Positions 21,680 through 33,898 of a stretch of DNA of 64,000 bases are shown here, one piece after another. The notes beneath the pieces were generated by a model that worked only from the letters and a program-made list of their open reading frames with translations, searched no databases and was not told the DNA's origin. The translations under genes and the position numbers were made by a program. The number at the start of each line of letters is the position of its first letter. Position 1 is the stretch's first letter. Where the stretch lies: the NCBI GenBank assembly GCA_015680685.1, contig MNCI01017890.1:943332-1007331 (forward strand). The letters are read 5' to 3'. Source of the stretch: Gnetum montanum (taxonomy: Eukaryota > Streptophyta > Gnetopsida > Gnetales > Gnetaceae).

Positions 21680-24480
21680 ATGGCTACATCAACCATCGTT
21701 GTTGACACTACTAACCTTGAGAATCCTTGGACTCTATAAGTTATGCCTCCTGTGGTCGAGCCGCCAACTAGTCCAGAGTGACCACATTGATCCCTCAAAC
21801 TCCAAAACAAGAAGCCTGAGGAACATGCTCAGCGTAGGGAACATTATAATTTCCTCTGTGATAAACTTGTGGCAAATCTGCCCATGTATCCACAAGAACT
21901 TGAAGAGAAACGATAATACAAGTTCATATACTGCAATGGGAAGGAACTTATTCCTTCACCTAACACCACTGTACCCCTGACAGACCAACAACAATGGATT
22001 TTAGATCAAATTTTGATGGCCAAGCCATCAACAGAATGACAAGAGGAGTTGTTCCATGATGAAGCGCTTCATGATGGGCAAGACAATCTAGATTCCCACT
22101 CCGAGGGAGGCAATCACGCTGATTTGGTTGTGGCCCCTCCCCCCACGACATCCCATGTAAATCTGCTATTCATGATCACCATGCCATGGACATTATCTAA
22201 TGCTAACTGAGTCCCACACTCACCCCAGCCACATTTTTTCTCTCTGACTACCCTCCCGAGTGGTGCCCTGTCACAAATCATTTCTTAGTAGCCGCAGTTA
22301 GCTAATCCATCTCATCGTACACCTATGCCCATGTCACTGTATGTACATGAAATACCTACTTCACAATTACATACAGTGCCTACATTCATTTCAACTCACA
22401 TGACAGGACCCACCACTACAGCATGGTGGATTCCAAACATGTCCCTCGTTGTGCATCCTACACAGATGTCCCATCTCACTCATGACCAAAACCAGGTCCC
22501 ACAGGCGCTAGACCCCACTATAGGGTCATTGTCTGTGCCCCCAACCACGCAAACAATGTATCCCATGACATAGTTGATGGTGTTCGCCCCATCCATGCCA
22601 CCTACTAGGTGGTGGATGCCACAAGCGGCATCGTTTGTAGGGACAGTTCCAATAGCATCGCACATCGGCCAAGCTGTCATCCCTATTCCACCACCTGGCA
22701 TGGCTCCTCCTGCGGTTCCACAAATGACCTCTTTGTCTATGGGTCTAGATCAAGCCTTCTAGCTTATTTAGACACAATATAGGTCATGGATTTTTACCAT
22801 CACAATCCCATTAGTCCGGCAGTGCCTATTTTTTCATTACCTCCTGGGATGTCACTCCCCCATTTTACAAAATATAATGGAGAACGCGATCCCAATTCCC
22901 ATCTAGTTACTTTCAAGTCAGAGTCATTGTTATTGTAACAATGGCCACATACCATCATTCATGTCTTTGCTATGTCCCTAACAGGTAAAAATTTAGACTG
23001 GTATCGAGCACTCCCATGTTCTTCCATCTCAACTTTGGAAAAGCTATTAACTCAATTCATGACTCATTTCAAGTACAACCTGAAACTAGAAGTCATGCTA
23101 GATCAGCTCATGGGAGTCAAGCAAAACCCGCTTGAGTTGGTTCAAAAGTTTATATAGTAGTGGAGCGTCACCTTGAACAAAATTCGTGAACCCATCGTGG
23201 AGGCCCATCTATTGGCAATCTTCAAGGGGGCATTTAATAACTTTATCAATTCTAAGTTATATTACCTCACTCCCCACTCCCTCAGCCAAGCCTTTTCTCA
23301 GACTAAGAGCATCTAAGATGCAATAGAGGCTAGCAAGGACCCAGCGTATGTGGTCTACAAAAATGCCCACAGCAAGGGTGAAGACAAAGAAAAAGCTATG
23401 ACAATGATAGTAGTAGTAGTTGCAAAGGGGGCCAAGAAGAAATTTAACAACAAAAAAGTATCTACGGAGCCTGCTGAGCCCATAACCAGCTCAAACAGCA
23501 TCGATCAAGAAATTCCATCTGCCCCTGAAGCACCTCGATAGTCGAAGCCTAATTTTGAGTGTAAAGACCATTCAAAATACATGGCTCTACCTGTAAAGCC
23601 TTAAGAACTTCTAAAGCAATTGCTGGGAACTAACCACATTCAACATAAGAAGGTACCCAAGGAAGGTTTGAAATGCCACAGATGACATTGTGATTTGCTC
23701 AATAATCCCTCCTTGGCTCTGTTGAATGAACCACTAGTCCCTAAAAACTTTAGGCTGGACTATTTCTATGACTATCACCAACTGTGTGATCATGGAATGG
23801 ATTACTGCTGGGTGTTGAAAGATGACATTTAACGCATGATCGATCAAGGTAAACTGATCTTAAATAATAGTAGTGATCCATCTAGAGAGTCAATCCATGC
23901 ATCTGTACCAAGACCTGCTAAACACAAATAACGTAGGGTACACTATCAATGTAGTGGGTATGGAAGGCGATGGCCAAGCACAGCCAAAACAACCCTTTGT
24001 ACTGCATGTACCTCCTTGCCTGTCTCAAATGACAAGCCCATCGACATCGACGAGCACAGTTCAGTGACAACCCTTCGTTCTTTAGGTCACATCTCCTACT
24101 ATTGTCCCATAGCCCACTATCAGTAAAGCTACGACCCAGCCCGCACCCACACCTAAGGCACCCTTTGTCATCAGGATGCCAAAGTCATCAGTTGCTCCTG
24201 CTACGTAGCGGCAACCCTCTAAGTTAATGCCCCAATCACAACCTAATAGGAAAGGAAAAGGGCATATGATAGCTGATACAGCCAAGGACCACCTTACACT
24301 GGGGTTTCCTAAGCCTAAGCCCCTCGCATCAGTGCCCTTGGCCCTAGCCTCAAAAAAAGACAATGCTATGCAAACACAACCATCTCCTCCCAACCCAAGA
24401 AAATGCAGCCCTCAACCAAAAACAGTTCCTCCCTGAGAGATTCATCTCTTGAGACAAATAGAAGAAGAGAAGGGTGATAA
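21680..24480 (+). pseudogene. A gag polyprotein, broken
   Basis: Start ATG at 21680 (MATSTIVVDTT). N-terminal part with HYNFLCDKLVANLP, homologous to YNFIC-KIQANL in B and C. A Pro/Met/Thr-rich spacer follows (22320-22760). The gag core at 22850-23300 reads KYNGERDPNSHL, MSLTGKNLDWYRALP, LLTQFMTHFKYNLKLE and SKLYYLTPHSLSQAF. A Lys-rich stretch comes next (23350-23540), then a knuckle-like DYHQLCDHGMDYCWVLKDDI near 23770, and a proline-rich part with PFVLHVPP and PFVIRMPK. About ten stops. It forms particles and packages RNA. Confidence 0.8.
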
Positions 24481-24535
24481 ACAACCTGACCATGGACGTG
24501 ATCTCCCCGATGCTTTTACGCAAGTTAAGTAGGCT

Positions 24536-25394
24536 TTGAAACAAAAAAATACAACGTTGAGCCTCTATGACTTACTGCTGATGTCACAAAAGCATCGTGA
24601 GGCCATGGTTCGCATGTTAACATCCATATCCATGGACGAAAGCCTGCTAGCAGATGAAGAAGCAATCCACTCCATCATATTTTCCCTCATCGCTAAACAA
24701 CCTAGGCCTTTCCTACTGACTTTTCATGATGAATCCATTAAAGATGACCCAGAGAAGGGTCAAGTGACAATAGCGCCTATGTTCATCACCAGTCAGGTTG
24801 GCCAATATCGAATCCAAAGAGTACACATAGATGATGGTGCAGCTGCCAATGTCATTCCATACCCCATAGTGGATAAACTAGGCTTGATTGACCAGATCAT
24901 TCCCATGACAATGTCATGTTTGAAGTCATTCAATGGGGCATGAGTGCAAGTCAAAGGAATAGTACACATTAACTTCATAGAAGGAGACTAATTCTCTACA
25001 GACGCAGTGTTTATCATCATCGAGGAGATGCCTAGTTTCAACTTAATCTTGGGGAGGTCTTAGCTGGCTCAACTAAGGGCAATTTCATCACCCATCCATC
25101 AGGAGATCCATTTTCCCTACACAGGAGGGGAAGTGATCATCCATGGTGATAAAATGATCCCTCAGGTTGTTAATAACATAGAAATGGAACAGGGTTCAGA
25201 AATCGAAATCCCCGAAGATCAGTCTCCTATCCCAATACTTGAACAGGCTAAAACAGTGGCTGATGACAGGTTGATCTAGGCTTAACTACCTTTTCAGGAG
25301 GAAGATGGTGGCATAGAGGAGTGGAGTAATAAACCTCCTCATCCATACGTGTCATCAAATCTAAGAACAATTAAGAAGCAGCTACAAAGCTAGT
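24536..25394 (+). pseudogene. A protease domain, broken
   Basis: 24536-24943 is open: YDLLLMSQKHREAMVRMLTS, then the active-site region VHIDDGAAANVIPYPIVDKL with Asp-Asp-Gly at 24830-24838. After a TGA the second lobe follows (EEMPSFNLILGR, AISSPIHQEIHFPYTGGEVI). The C-terminus LRTIKKQLQS matches VKLQKIKKLL in C, just before the repeat array. The catalytic triplet is DDG where most retropepsins have DSG or DTG; B and C share DDG, so it may be normal for this family. Confidence 0.75.
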
Positions 25395-25494
25395 GAATGA
25401 ACACGTTAGTGCGACATGTCACATTAGTCCACGTTGTTTACTATTACGTAATTTACACTCTCTCTTTTTGCATTGTCCTTATTACGATTCTTTC

Positions 25495-25740
25495 ATACGC
25501 CATGGCCCGAAATGGCCTTAAACTAGTTGTGTCCCTCTACAGCCTAAAACTGGCAAATGTAATTTACCCCTTTACACTTATGATGATCGGCCAAAAATGG
25601 CCTTAAACTAGTGGTTGCCCCCTACGGCCTAAAACTGGTAATTTTCTTTATCCTTTTACACTTACGATGGCTCGGACCGAAATGACCTTAAACTATTAAC
25701 AGCTTGCAGTGACCTAAAAAGTATAATCCTTCTAATGATA
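25495..25740 (+). repeat. A TAAACTAG repeats after protease
   Basis: Copies such as AAATGGCCTTAAACTAGT (near 25510 and 25590), GGCCTAAAACTGG (near 25548 and 25628) and AAATGACCTTAAACT (near 25680) recur about every 35-45 bp. The position matches that in B and C. Confidence 0.8.
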
Positions 25741-25857
25741 TGCTTCATTCCCTGAAAACTAAAATCTTTATATCACATAGATTATATCGCTTAGATTGAC
25801 AAACATTGTACTTTTACTCCACTCCATTGTAATAAAAGGTTGGCCAATATAAGCACC

Positions 25858-28800
25858 TCACATGTTGCCACTGTTACCACCTCCACCTGCATCATCCAAC
25901 TACACCTATGCCTCATGAAAATCATCCTCGTAGGGACCTTCTTCATGTGGTCTCTTCGTGGGGGCAATCCTCTCTATGGGGCTCTTCCTCACGGGATTTC
26001 TCGCTGTGAGTTTGATCTTCATTACACTCCTCCTCATGGAGATCCTCTTCGTGAGGACCATCATCTTCATTACACTCCTCCTTGTGAAGACCCTCTTAGC
26101 AGGGACCATCATCTCCATTACACTCATCCTTATGAGGATCCTCCTTATGTTGATCCTACAATTTGACATGACACACATGTTAGCATTGCCACCAAGACTA
26201 CACATAACAAGAATGCAATAGTCCTACAACTTACCTTTGATGGTCCCACATCAGCCACAAAAGAAATCTATTTCAAACCAACCCATAGGTGTTGCATGAT
26301 CTCCTCCTCAGTAAGCTTAGACCAAATGCCATCTCCTAGATCAGTTCCAACCTTAACCTTCCCCTTCTCCACTAGAGTCCATCAAGGCAGTTCAGGGAAG
26401 AAGGAAGGGACAGTGGTCTCCCCACTAGGGAGGGTTATTTCTTTCTCTGGGGAGGCGCTTACTATCACTTGCTCCTGAAACTTTTTGTACACTCTAGAAG
26501 CACCAATGACATCAAGAAATAGCCAAAGGGACTGCGCTTCAACAATAGAATCCCTGTAATGTTGGAGGTAGGCAACACATTCTCGCTTATACACGTGCTT
26601 ATGGTTTTTCTATGTCTATCTCCATTCTTGGACCATCGCACTGAAATCCTTCCAATCTTGGTTCTTCTGGGCTAGGAGATTCATTTGCATCCATTGCTCA
26701 ATGAGCTCATGGCTGGCTTGGATGCTATTTCTGATGACTATCCAATAACGAGTATAGTCAACTATAGTTGTCCACCAATTCTCATCATTGGCCTCTTGAG
26801 CTAGCAGAAATTCATTTCGAGACTCCAGGTCCTCAATCCTACAGGTTAGGAATGTCTTCTTCTTTTCTGCTTTCTACAACCTCTTTCAAAGATCTTCGTT
26901 GACATTCTGACACTCCTATAAACAATGGGTTGAGCGTAATACACATTTATGCATTTCATCGTAAAAGCTACATGGCACTTTGGTCAGCTCCAGTGAGGGT
27001 TCAAGGGAGGTGTCTAAGTCAACGAGCTCTTTGGGATCCCATCTGAGGTGAGATCCTATAACATAAAAATAATAGTTAGACGTAATAAAAATGATACAAT
27101 GTCATAATGCCAACAATCCCTACGTTATAGCACTCACATACCAATCTCAAGATCGATTCGCTCTAAAAGGCTGATCATATTTTTTGCAATCCCTTCCATA
27201 AAGGAAAATTTATTTGGAGTCTCACCCCAATGCTGAGTTGGTGCTGCTGACAAGGGCACAATGCTAATGTCAGAAGTACCTATTACGCGAACAAAAATGA
27301 GTTAGACATAGTACGGTAGACATAAAGAACAATTGAGACATTACGATAACGCAAAACTCAATCCAACAAAACCCTCAAAGGTAGTAACATGAGGTTGCCC
27401 TTTGAGAAAAAGTCAAAACTCACCAGTGACAAACAGCTCCTCTTTTCCTAGCTCATCTGAAAGGACTTCAACATCCTCTACTTCCATCTCTTCTTCGATC
27501 ACAGGAACCTGTGTGCCATCTACATTACTAACAGAGGCCTCCTTTTCTAAAATTGGGGTCCCTTCTTCATGCCATATGACTATTGCCCCTATTTCATGGG
27601 TTAACTTCTCTACATTCTTCCCTTTGTCTACTAAAAGAAATAGTTAATCGAAACACTTACAAACGCTATGCGATGCCATGTCTATATGCAGCGTAATGTA
27701 TATATAAACTAATTACGCATCTCCCTACTTACCAGCTGGAGGATCGTTCTTGTGAAATTTAATTTTCAGCTTCTTTCCCTCTGCATTAGTCGGACCAGGA
27801 GACTCCATGGCCAGATGATGTTTTTTCCGCTGGACTAATAAACTCACTATTTCTTCTACTAGGCATTTCCCCTTTGATACACTACTGGTTTAAGAAGGGA
27901 GTGCTCCATCCATGCTGTCCTGGCCTCACGTACGAGGCACTGCTAGATTCTTAGTCATAAGTGAAAGAGAATCCCCAATGCCTTTAGTGGAATCTTGCAA
28001 TCGGGTGGTGCCAAAAACCTAGGAAATCCATGATTTGGAAATCTTGTTACGATCTTGCTGAACCTAGATTCCATCCCTTTGAACCACCAGGAATTCGACA
28101 AAATGCCAAAAGAAATCTATAAAAAAGGTAAAATTCACGTTGAAGTGGGACTTAAGCTTCTTGTGAAGCTTGACCATTTCAGCCTATAGGCCTTCAGCAA
28201 AGTAGCTAGCCCAATTATATCATGTTCCCTCATCCATAACCTCCCACATGATCCGAGCCTGCTCTATGGTAAGGATTCTTTCCTGGGAAAGCAACTTGGG
28301 GAAGGTGTGTGCTCGGAAGAGAGGATAAATGATATGAGCCACCTCTAGTTGGATTTTATCAACAAGTATTCCTTTCACTTCCTTTTTAACCCCTAGCCAC
28401 TCCTTTATCTCCTTCTAATGCTTAGAACTCGTCTTTGATTTTTCTTCTACTAGAAGGCCATTGGAGGGAATGCCAAAGAAGTCGATGAACAATTGAGCGT
28501 CAATATCAAAACTCACATGCACGTTACACACATGCATGTAAAGGCACTTAGCTTCTTTGCTGAAGGAGTTAACTAGGGTTCACATCTCACCCACGGTGAC
28601 ATTGGGGGTTATAGCCAAAAATAGCTCCATTATTCCAGCCTCCTAGAGGTTATTGGTTATGATAGCTAGGGCTGCACTATGGCTAAGCCAACGTTGTGCT
28701 TCTTTTATGTCACCATAATGAAAAAAGAGACTGCTCGCTTTATGTCTGGAGGCCATAACTATGATCTCCCATGATTCCCTAACTGTAAACATAAAACAAT

Positions 28801-30364
28801 GGTTTAGAAAATATAGCAAAATAAAATAATTTTATAAATTGTTTCCATCCCATAAGATTGTATAATGAACCACCATAGCATGATTCACCATGTCCAAAAG
28901 GTAAAGGAAACAGTGGGATTTTCTCTTGCACGTTTACGACAGTGATAGGATGATCCAAAGTCCACTCCTTATCTAGCCATCCAAGTCTTTTACACTTGGT
29001 GAAGAATTCAACATAGTGAGTAGGGTAATGTGGGATTTCAAGTTCTAATTGTCCCATAACACCAGCATGTACATTGCTAATAGAAGTGAACTCCTTTATG
29101 GTCATTTTGGCCGTAGATAATGTATCTGTATCACCCTGGAGACCATCCTTATTGATGAAGAACCTACACCACAGAACATAGACGATTGTTTATACTTGAC
29201 ACAAATTTAGACAATGGTTTTCATATCATAATTCCATGGAAACACTTACCCTCCTGCATAATACACAATGCCAAGTGGATTCTGAAAGTAGGTTGTAAGA
29301 TGACGAACCACAAATAGAGTGTTGTAGGCATGATAACAATTAAACCTAGGCATCTCCCAGACCAAGATAAATACCTCAAAACCCTGGCACTCTGTTCGTG
29401 GTCTAGCACCCGCATGGTTTCAATTGAGCTATCCACCAGAAACGTCAAGATGCTCTTTGTTGATCCAACTAGTAGCATCTCCAGAATGGCAACGGCTTTC
29501 TTGGCTAGTAGATGCAACCAAATAATTATGCTAAAATTATGCAATAAAAACTGCAAAAACTCCCGTGTGCCTCTTTGGAACCAAACCTCCTCCTCCTTTA
29601 CACGAGCATGAGGAGGAGGAACATTGGCCGCAGGGACATGCAAACAGCATAGAATGTCCACAATGTCCAAGATGATCAGGATGGGCTTTAGCATAATCCT
29701 TTACAATGAAACACACTACCATTAATAACAGCAATGTAGACATACTAACAATGTAAGAGAAAAACAAATAAAAAAAGGTGCATAAAAATTCATTACGCAA
29801 CACTAGAGTTTCTGTTACCTTGACTCCCAGAAAATTGCAGGTTACATTGGAGATGCGTTACCAAAACTGCCCAAACCCTTGTGACAGCGCAACGTCTGTC
29901 TGTAACAATGGTGATAAAAGTAACACTGCATATTACTGTAGTGTAACATGCAACCATTATAGGCGAGACGATGGAATCCTATTTATACTACATAAGGATA
30001 TAGTACCTAGACTCCTCCAGTTATGCATTGCGTTTGCACAGTATTGCCCAAGATCACCCTAACCCTTGCGACTGTGCAAGGTTTGTCTCTAACAACAGCG
30101 ATAGCGGTAATATTACAAACTATAATAGCTTAACCAGCGCAACCAGGTATCAATGCCCTACATAATACACATCTTCAAAATAGGTACAATTGTGACGCCA
30201 TAACAACGAAAATAACAATCATGCAGGAGGGTAAAAGGCTATTACTGGGCTAGTGGAGTAGCCTCCCGCATTTCAACCTTGGCCTTTGAAACCCACTGCA
30301 AACTCTCCTGCACTTCATCAATCTTTACCAATTTGACATGTTTTCCTTTGGTCTTCGGCACCAT
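25858..30364 (-). pseudogene. A antisense multi-exon gene with FCP1/NIF-like domain
   Basis: Runs opposite to the element. Inferred exons on the minus strand: 30364-~30245 (ATG, MVPKTKGKHVKLVKIDEVQE), 29698-29250, 29163-~28863, 28782-27733, 27630-27424, 27279-27142, 27055-26235, 26155-25858 (TGA). Donors are GTAAGT, GTGAGT or GTATGT, and acceptors follow pyrimidine/AT-rich tracts ending AG; introns between exons 2 and 8 are about 79-144 bp. Exon 2 reads KPILIILDIVDIL, VWFQRGTREFLQFLLHNF and, after a frameshift, YNTLFVV and NPLGIVYYAG, the pattern of FCP1/NIF-type HAD phosphatases (DxDx, RPG-FL-F-F, NTLxxDD). Later exons include a ~350-residue domain I cannot name, an acidic linker, a coiled-coil-like part, and an acidic C-terminus. 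Scattered stops make it a pseudogene. Fold call is by motif, not search. Confidence 0.65.
26017..26160. repeat. 48-bp tandem repeat in last exon of the A antisense gene
   Basis: CTTCATTACACTCC or a close variant starts at 26017, 26065 and 26113, exactly 48 bp apart. In the gene's frame each unit encodes 16 residues like HKEECNEDDGP, extending the acidic tail that in B and C ends in GDQ(P/A)PP. Confidence 0.8.
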
Positions 30365-30609
30365 GGTTACTACTGAAAAACCTTTGCAAAATCATCTGCT
30401 TACGCCTTACTTCTGCTTTCCTTCTACTATAGCCTAATTCAAATTTGCAATATCTCCAGTCTGCTTTGAGGATGAACCATCGACTTATAAATGGATTGGT
30501 TGAAACTAACTATTTCCATGTCTGACCAATGCGGAATTTTCCCAAAACACAGGTATGTCAATGCGACGTGAAGCATGAAGATCACAACATTAATTGCGTA
30601 GATATCCTA

Positions 30610-30850
30610 TAGATTGCGGTCCGGAAAGACCCTAAACTAACGTGTATCTTATCATCTCATAATCTGGTCGCATTAACTACAATCTGCACAAAATTCTAAA
30701 TTAGCTTTTTCGACATGCTAGACGTGGCACGTTACACTTTTTATCATAGTTCACATAAGTCTTACACTAACATCTAGGAAATCGGGCTTATTGCTTTCTC
30801 ACAAACCGTGCATATGGTAACGGTTCGCTAAGACCTTAAACTAGCAACCT
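30610..30850 (+). repeat. A TAAACTAG repeats before the pre-RT remnant
   Basis: AAGACCCTAAACTAACG near 30626 and TAAGACCTTAAACTAGC near 30830, in the same position as copies at 42770 in B and 56580-56640 in C. Confidence 0.7.
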
Positions 30851-30913
30851 TTTGACATGCATTTCTAGAAAACCTTCTATCATTTCAACAAAAAAAATAC
30901 AATGTAACAACCT

Positions 30914-31129
30914 TTGTTTTTGGCTTTGCAGGTTAATTTGCAAATGGACGCAGCTTTACTCGCACCCCTAGCCCTAATAGGCCCATACGGGGAAATTATT
31001 AGACAGCTCAACCTTGCACTAATAGGAACTGATGCTTCCCTCTATGACAAAACCATAGTAGCCTCAGAAATATCCCTAAAACACCACAAAATTCGAAGCT
31101 TAGCACTTCTCCAACAAGAATCGAGCTAA
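30914..31129 (+). pseudogene. A pre-RT domain, truncated
   Basis: 71 codons containing ALIGPYGEI and then LIGTDASLYDKTIVASE, homologous to LNGPYGEV and DLNPSTYTNLIAST in B (42911-43210). In B and C this leads straight into RT. Here the RT never follows; a U3-like repeat does. It is thus the last trace of pol in A. Confidence 0.7.
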
Positions 31130-31249
31130 GTCATGATGCTCCCCAGCATGACTGGAGCTTGAGGACCTCACAGACAGCTTCAAACGGAGTCGAACTCAAT
31201 AAGAAATGGTTCCCTAGGACCCACAGAAGATTACAATGACATTTGGCAT

Positions 31250-31910
31250 CAAACTTGGCAAATCTTTAGCTCAAAATACTTGGTTTTTACTTAGTATGCA
31301 TCTTGTATGCTAGCCTGCATGCCTAGCGTACAGCCTAGCGTACAACAACTTTTGAGCACTAAAAACTCACCAAAAAAAGCTAGAAATGAAGGTATGGACT
31401 CCCCAGGACCTTACCCAAGGTCCTAGGTAGGTCTCATGCTCCTAACAATTAAATTTTGAGCACCAAATGGGTTATTTCCTGCCTACACGCTGGCTCACAC
31501 GCCCAACGTGTATGCCCAGCATATGACTTCAAGGGTGACCTAAAACAGGCACTTCAGAGGAAGATTTTCACAAGGCATAAACTCTCAAAGATAGGGAAAT
31601 TTTTAGGCATCATCATGGGCTCAAAAAATTCAATTTTTGACCTTAAACTCATGCACTTTTGAGTTCACACCCTGAGCATGCACATCCTGCACGCCCAGTG
31701 TGTACGCCCAGCGTGTGGCGCCAAGGACAAGGTCGAAGAGGCACTTTTAGTCAAGTTTTGGTAGAAGGTTAACCCTTAGGATATGGGCATCTAGTCTACA
31801 TCATCATAGGCTTTGAGGACATCCATTTTGGATATCAAAAGTATCATTTTTGACCTCTCATGCTGACCTATACGCCCAGCGTATAGCCAGCATGCACCTC
31901 AGAGATGATC
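31250..31910. repeat. U3-like palindromic repeat array in place of A pol
   Basis: Palindromic blocks CTAGCGTACAGCCTAGCGTAC (near 31321), CACGCCCAACGTGTATG (near 31496), CACGCCCAGTGTGTACG (near 31691) and TACGCCCAGCGTATA (near 31869) are 175-195 bp apart. Between them recur segments with TTTTGAC(C/CT) and GGCTC/GGCTTT. Layout and spacing match the ~188-bp array of the C LTR (50240-51400). Confidence 0.7.
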
Positions 31911-31989
31911 CCAAAACTCTAGCATGAGCTCTCATTTTCACTTTAGACGGCACTTGTTTTAATAGCCTCCCTAGCAATTAGGATGATTG

Positions 31990-32665
31990 CTTTTGCTCTC
32001 TATTCTCTGTTATGTTTTGCAGGTTACTTGCTACGATAGCGTTGATTGAGAATGCATTCACTAGAAGGTGAGGCATCACGGTGTTCTAAGGTGGCTACTC
32101 AAACTAGCCTGATTGCTTGGGAGTGCAGACCCTTCCTTTTTCCCTCCATTAGACAGCTTATCTCACTTCTTCCTCCCTTTACCCCTATAACCTTTACCCT
32201 TTCCTCTAGTTTGTACAAAACGTGAAAGTACAGGCACTCTTTCACACATGATAATCATCCATGGATTGGCATAATGCAATTCACCTCATGGAAAGCATCC
32301 TTTCAAAAAAATGGGCAAAGCTAGGCAAAATGGATGTAAAACAACTCATCCAAGCCATATGGGTGTAACAAAACTCATCCGTGCAAGCCCTTCATATGCA
32401 GTATAGCAACATAAACTCTTGGGAAAACACCCTCGGGAAGATAACTAATGACATGTTTGCAAAAGTTTCCTATTCACATGCTTGAGTCTTCCCCGAACCT
32501 CCCCCCTTTCACTCCTTAAAGATCCCTCTTGATGCCCCCAACCTTTGCATTTCCAAGTTTGACAAAGCGACATCTAAGCAGTAGCTGACGATTGTGTTGG
32601 CATCTTTACCTCTATGGTGTTTTGTATTGTTTATTGATGTCTTTCGGGAAAGCCCTCTAAACATC
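31990..32665 (+). other. A 3' untranslated region
   Basis: Aligns loosely with B from about 46975 (TTGTAGGATGACATG, then GATGAGGTATCAC against GGTGAGGCATCAC at 32065) down to the polypurine tract. No coding sequence. Confidence 0.6.
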
Positions 32666-32677
32666 AATAATGAGGGG
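32666..32677 (+). promoter_or_regulatory. A polypurine tract
   Basis: AATAATGAGGGG, four bases before the 3' LTR. B, C and D have AACAAAGAGGG(G) in the same place, all preceded by CATC. Confidence 0.75.
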
Positions 32678-32681
32678 CCAT

Positions 32682-33898
32682 TAAAACATCATGAAATTTC
32701 GAGACCTTAATGGTTCAGCAAAATCTCGAGGCTCAGGCAAGGATCTGCAACATGTCGTACGTCTCAGCAAGTTTCCTTTTTTGGCCAAGGGCCTATTATG
32801 ACACATTATGCAACATAGCATAATAGACCCCAGAAAGACTGAATAGAAACAATGGAAGCACAGCAACAACACTTCAATTTTGCAAGTTCGCTACATTATG
32901 CCGAGTTACGCTATGAAGCGTAATGTAGCATAATGCAGCATAATGCAAGAAGATAACTGAGATAGCAATATTCAGGCATGGGTGGTTCTTATGCTACGAT
33001 ACACTCTCCAGCGTATTGCAGTGTAACCGCAGGACATTTTATTACCAAAGCTCCAGCAAGGGTAGATTATGATACACTACACTTCAAAGTGTAACGTAGC
33101 GTAGCGCCGCAAGTTTCAAACACAAATGCACCAAGTCAACGGCATTTTGTAGGTTCAGGGCACACGTCATCTAAACCACGTTTTTCTCTTGACCCTAACT
33201 TATAAATACTCTAGTTGACAACGATCAAAGTGTTGGCAAAATTTCTCTCAGTTGGCAAAAAATTTTCTTGGGGAGCGATCTTCTTTCGTTGGCAATTGTT
33301 GACAATTCTTGGCAAAGACTGGCAAGAGAACAAAAGAGGATCGGTAATCGAAAGAATGTCGAAGGTGACCGACAAGGGCTTTTGATCAGAAACTTCTAGT
33401 TAGCGGACATTTTGCTTCAGGTCTAACTTCCTTGTGCCCAGATTAGCTAGAATAAGGTAGATCAACCTTTTCTTGTTTCATCTTTGAATAGCTTTCCTGT
33501 TCTTAGCATGTTCTTCGTTTAAACCGAAGTCTACCTACAATCATTGTATCCAACATATTTTGTTTATAAGCTAAATTCCAGATCTCGGGATTGCACATTC
33601 TCTAAATCCAATTTATTGCATCCTATCTACATAGATTTTGCAATTGCATCAAATAGTTTATATCATTCTCATTTCCTTCAAGATTACCGATATCATATCT
33701 CCTCATCGAAATCGTCATCTTGTAATCCAGTTATTACAAAATTTACTGATTAAGTAAGTCCCTATCTGATTGACAAGATCATTTAGGGCACCTCAGATTC
33801 ATTTTCTCCAGCATGGCCCTCGCACCGGTCTGAGGTTGGAATTGTGTACACTGTACTTTGCTTGGTATTTCTAGCAATAGATGTTTTTCGTCGTTACA
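32682..33898 (+). repeat. A 3' LTR
   Basis: 1217 bp. Its first dinucleotide has mutated from TG to TA (TAAAACATCATGAAATTTCG); it ends ...TCGTTACA, followed by the TGAAT duplication. It matches the 5' LTR along most of its length, with the TTACGCTATGAAGCGTAA palindrome kept at about 32905. Confidence 0.9.

Larger units (their letters stand above)
20275..33898 (+). mobile_element. Element A: non-autonomous Tat-like retrotransposon
   Basis: 13,624 bp with both LTRs and a perfect TGAAT duplication. It carries gag, protease, an antisense multi-exon gene and a short pre-RT remnant, but no RT, RNase H or integrase. In their place (31130-31990) is a U3-like palindromic repeat. It probably needed enzymes supplied by relatives such as B or C. 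The LTRs differ at roughly a tenth of positions by eye, mostly transitions, so the insertion is old. Confidence 0.85.

Noticed and set aside
25906-26205. Met/Arg-rich repeated open frame on the minus strand
   Set aside because: The acidic frame of the same strand joins the splice acceptor at 26155 and matches the tails in B and C, so this frame is a shadow of the 48-bp repeat.
25858-30364. The antisense gene as a separate nested transposon
   Set aside because: No terminal repeats or target duplication surround it, and it occupies the same place in A, B and C, so it is part of the element family.
31456-31662. Short open frame inside A
   Set aside because: Lies over the palindromic repeat array and has no counterpart in B, C or D.
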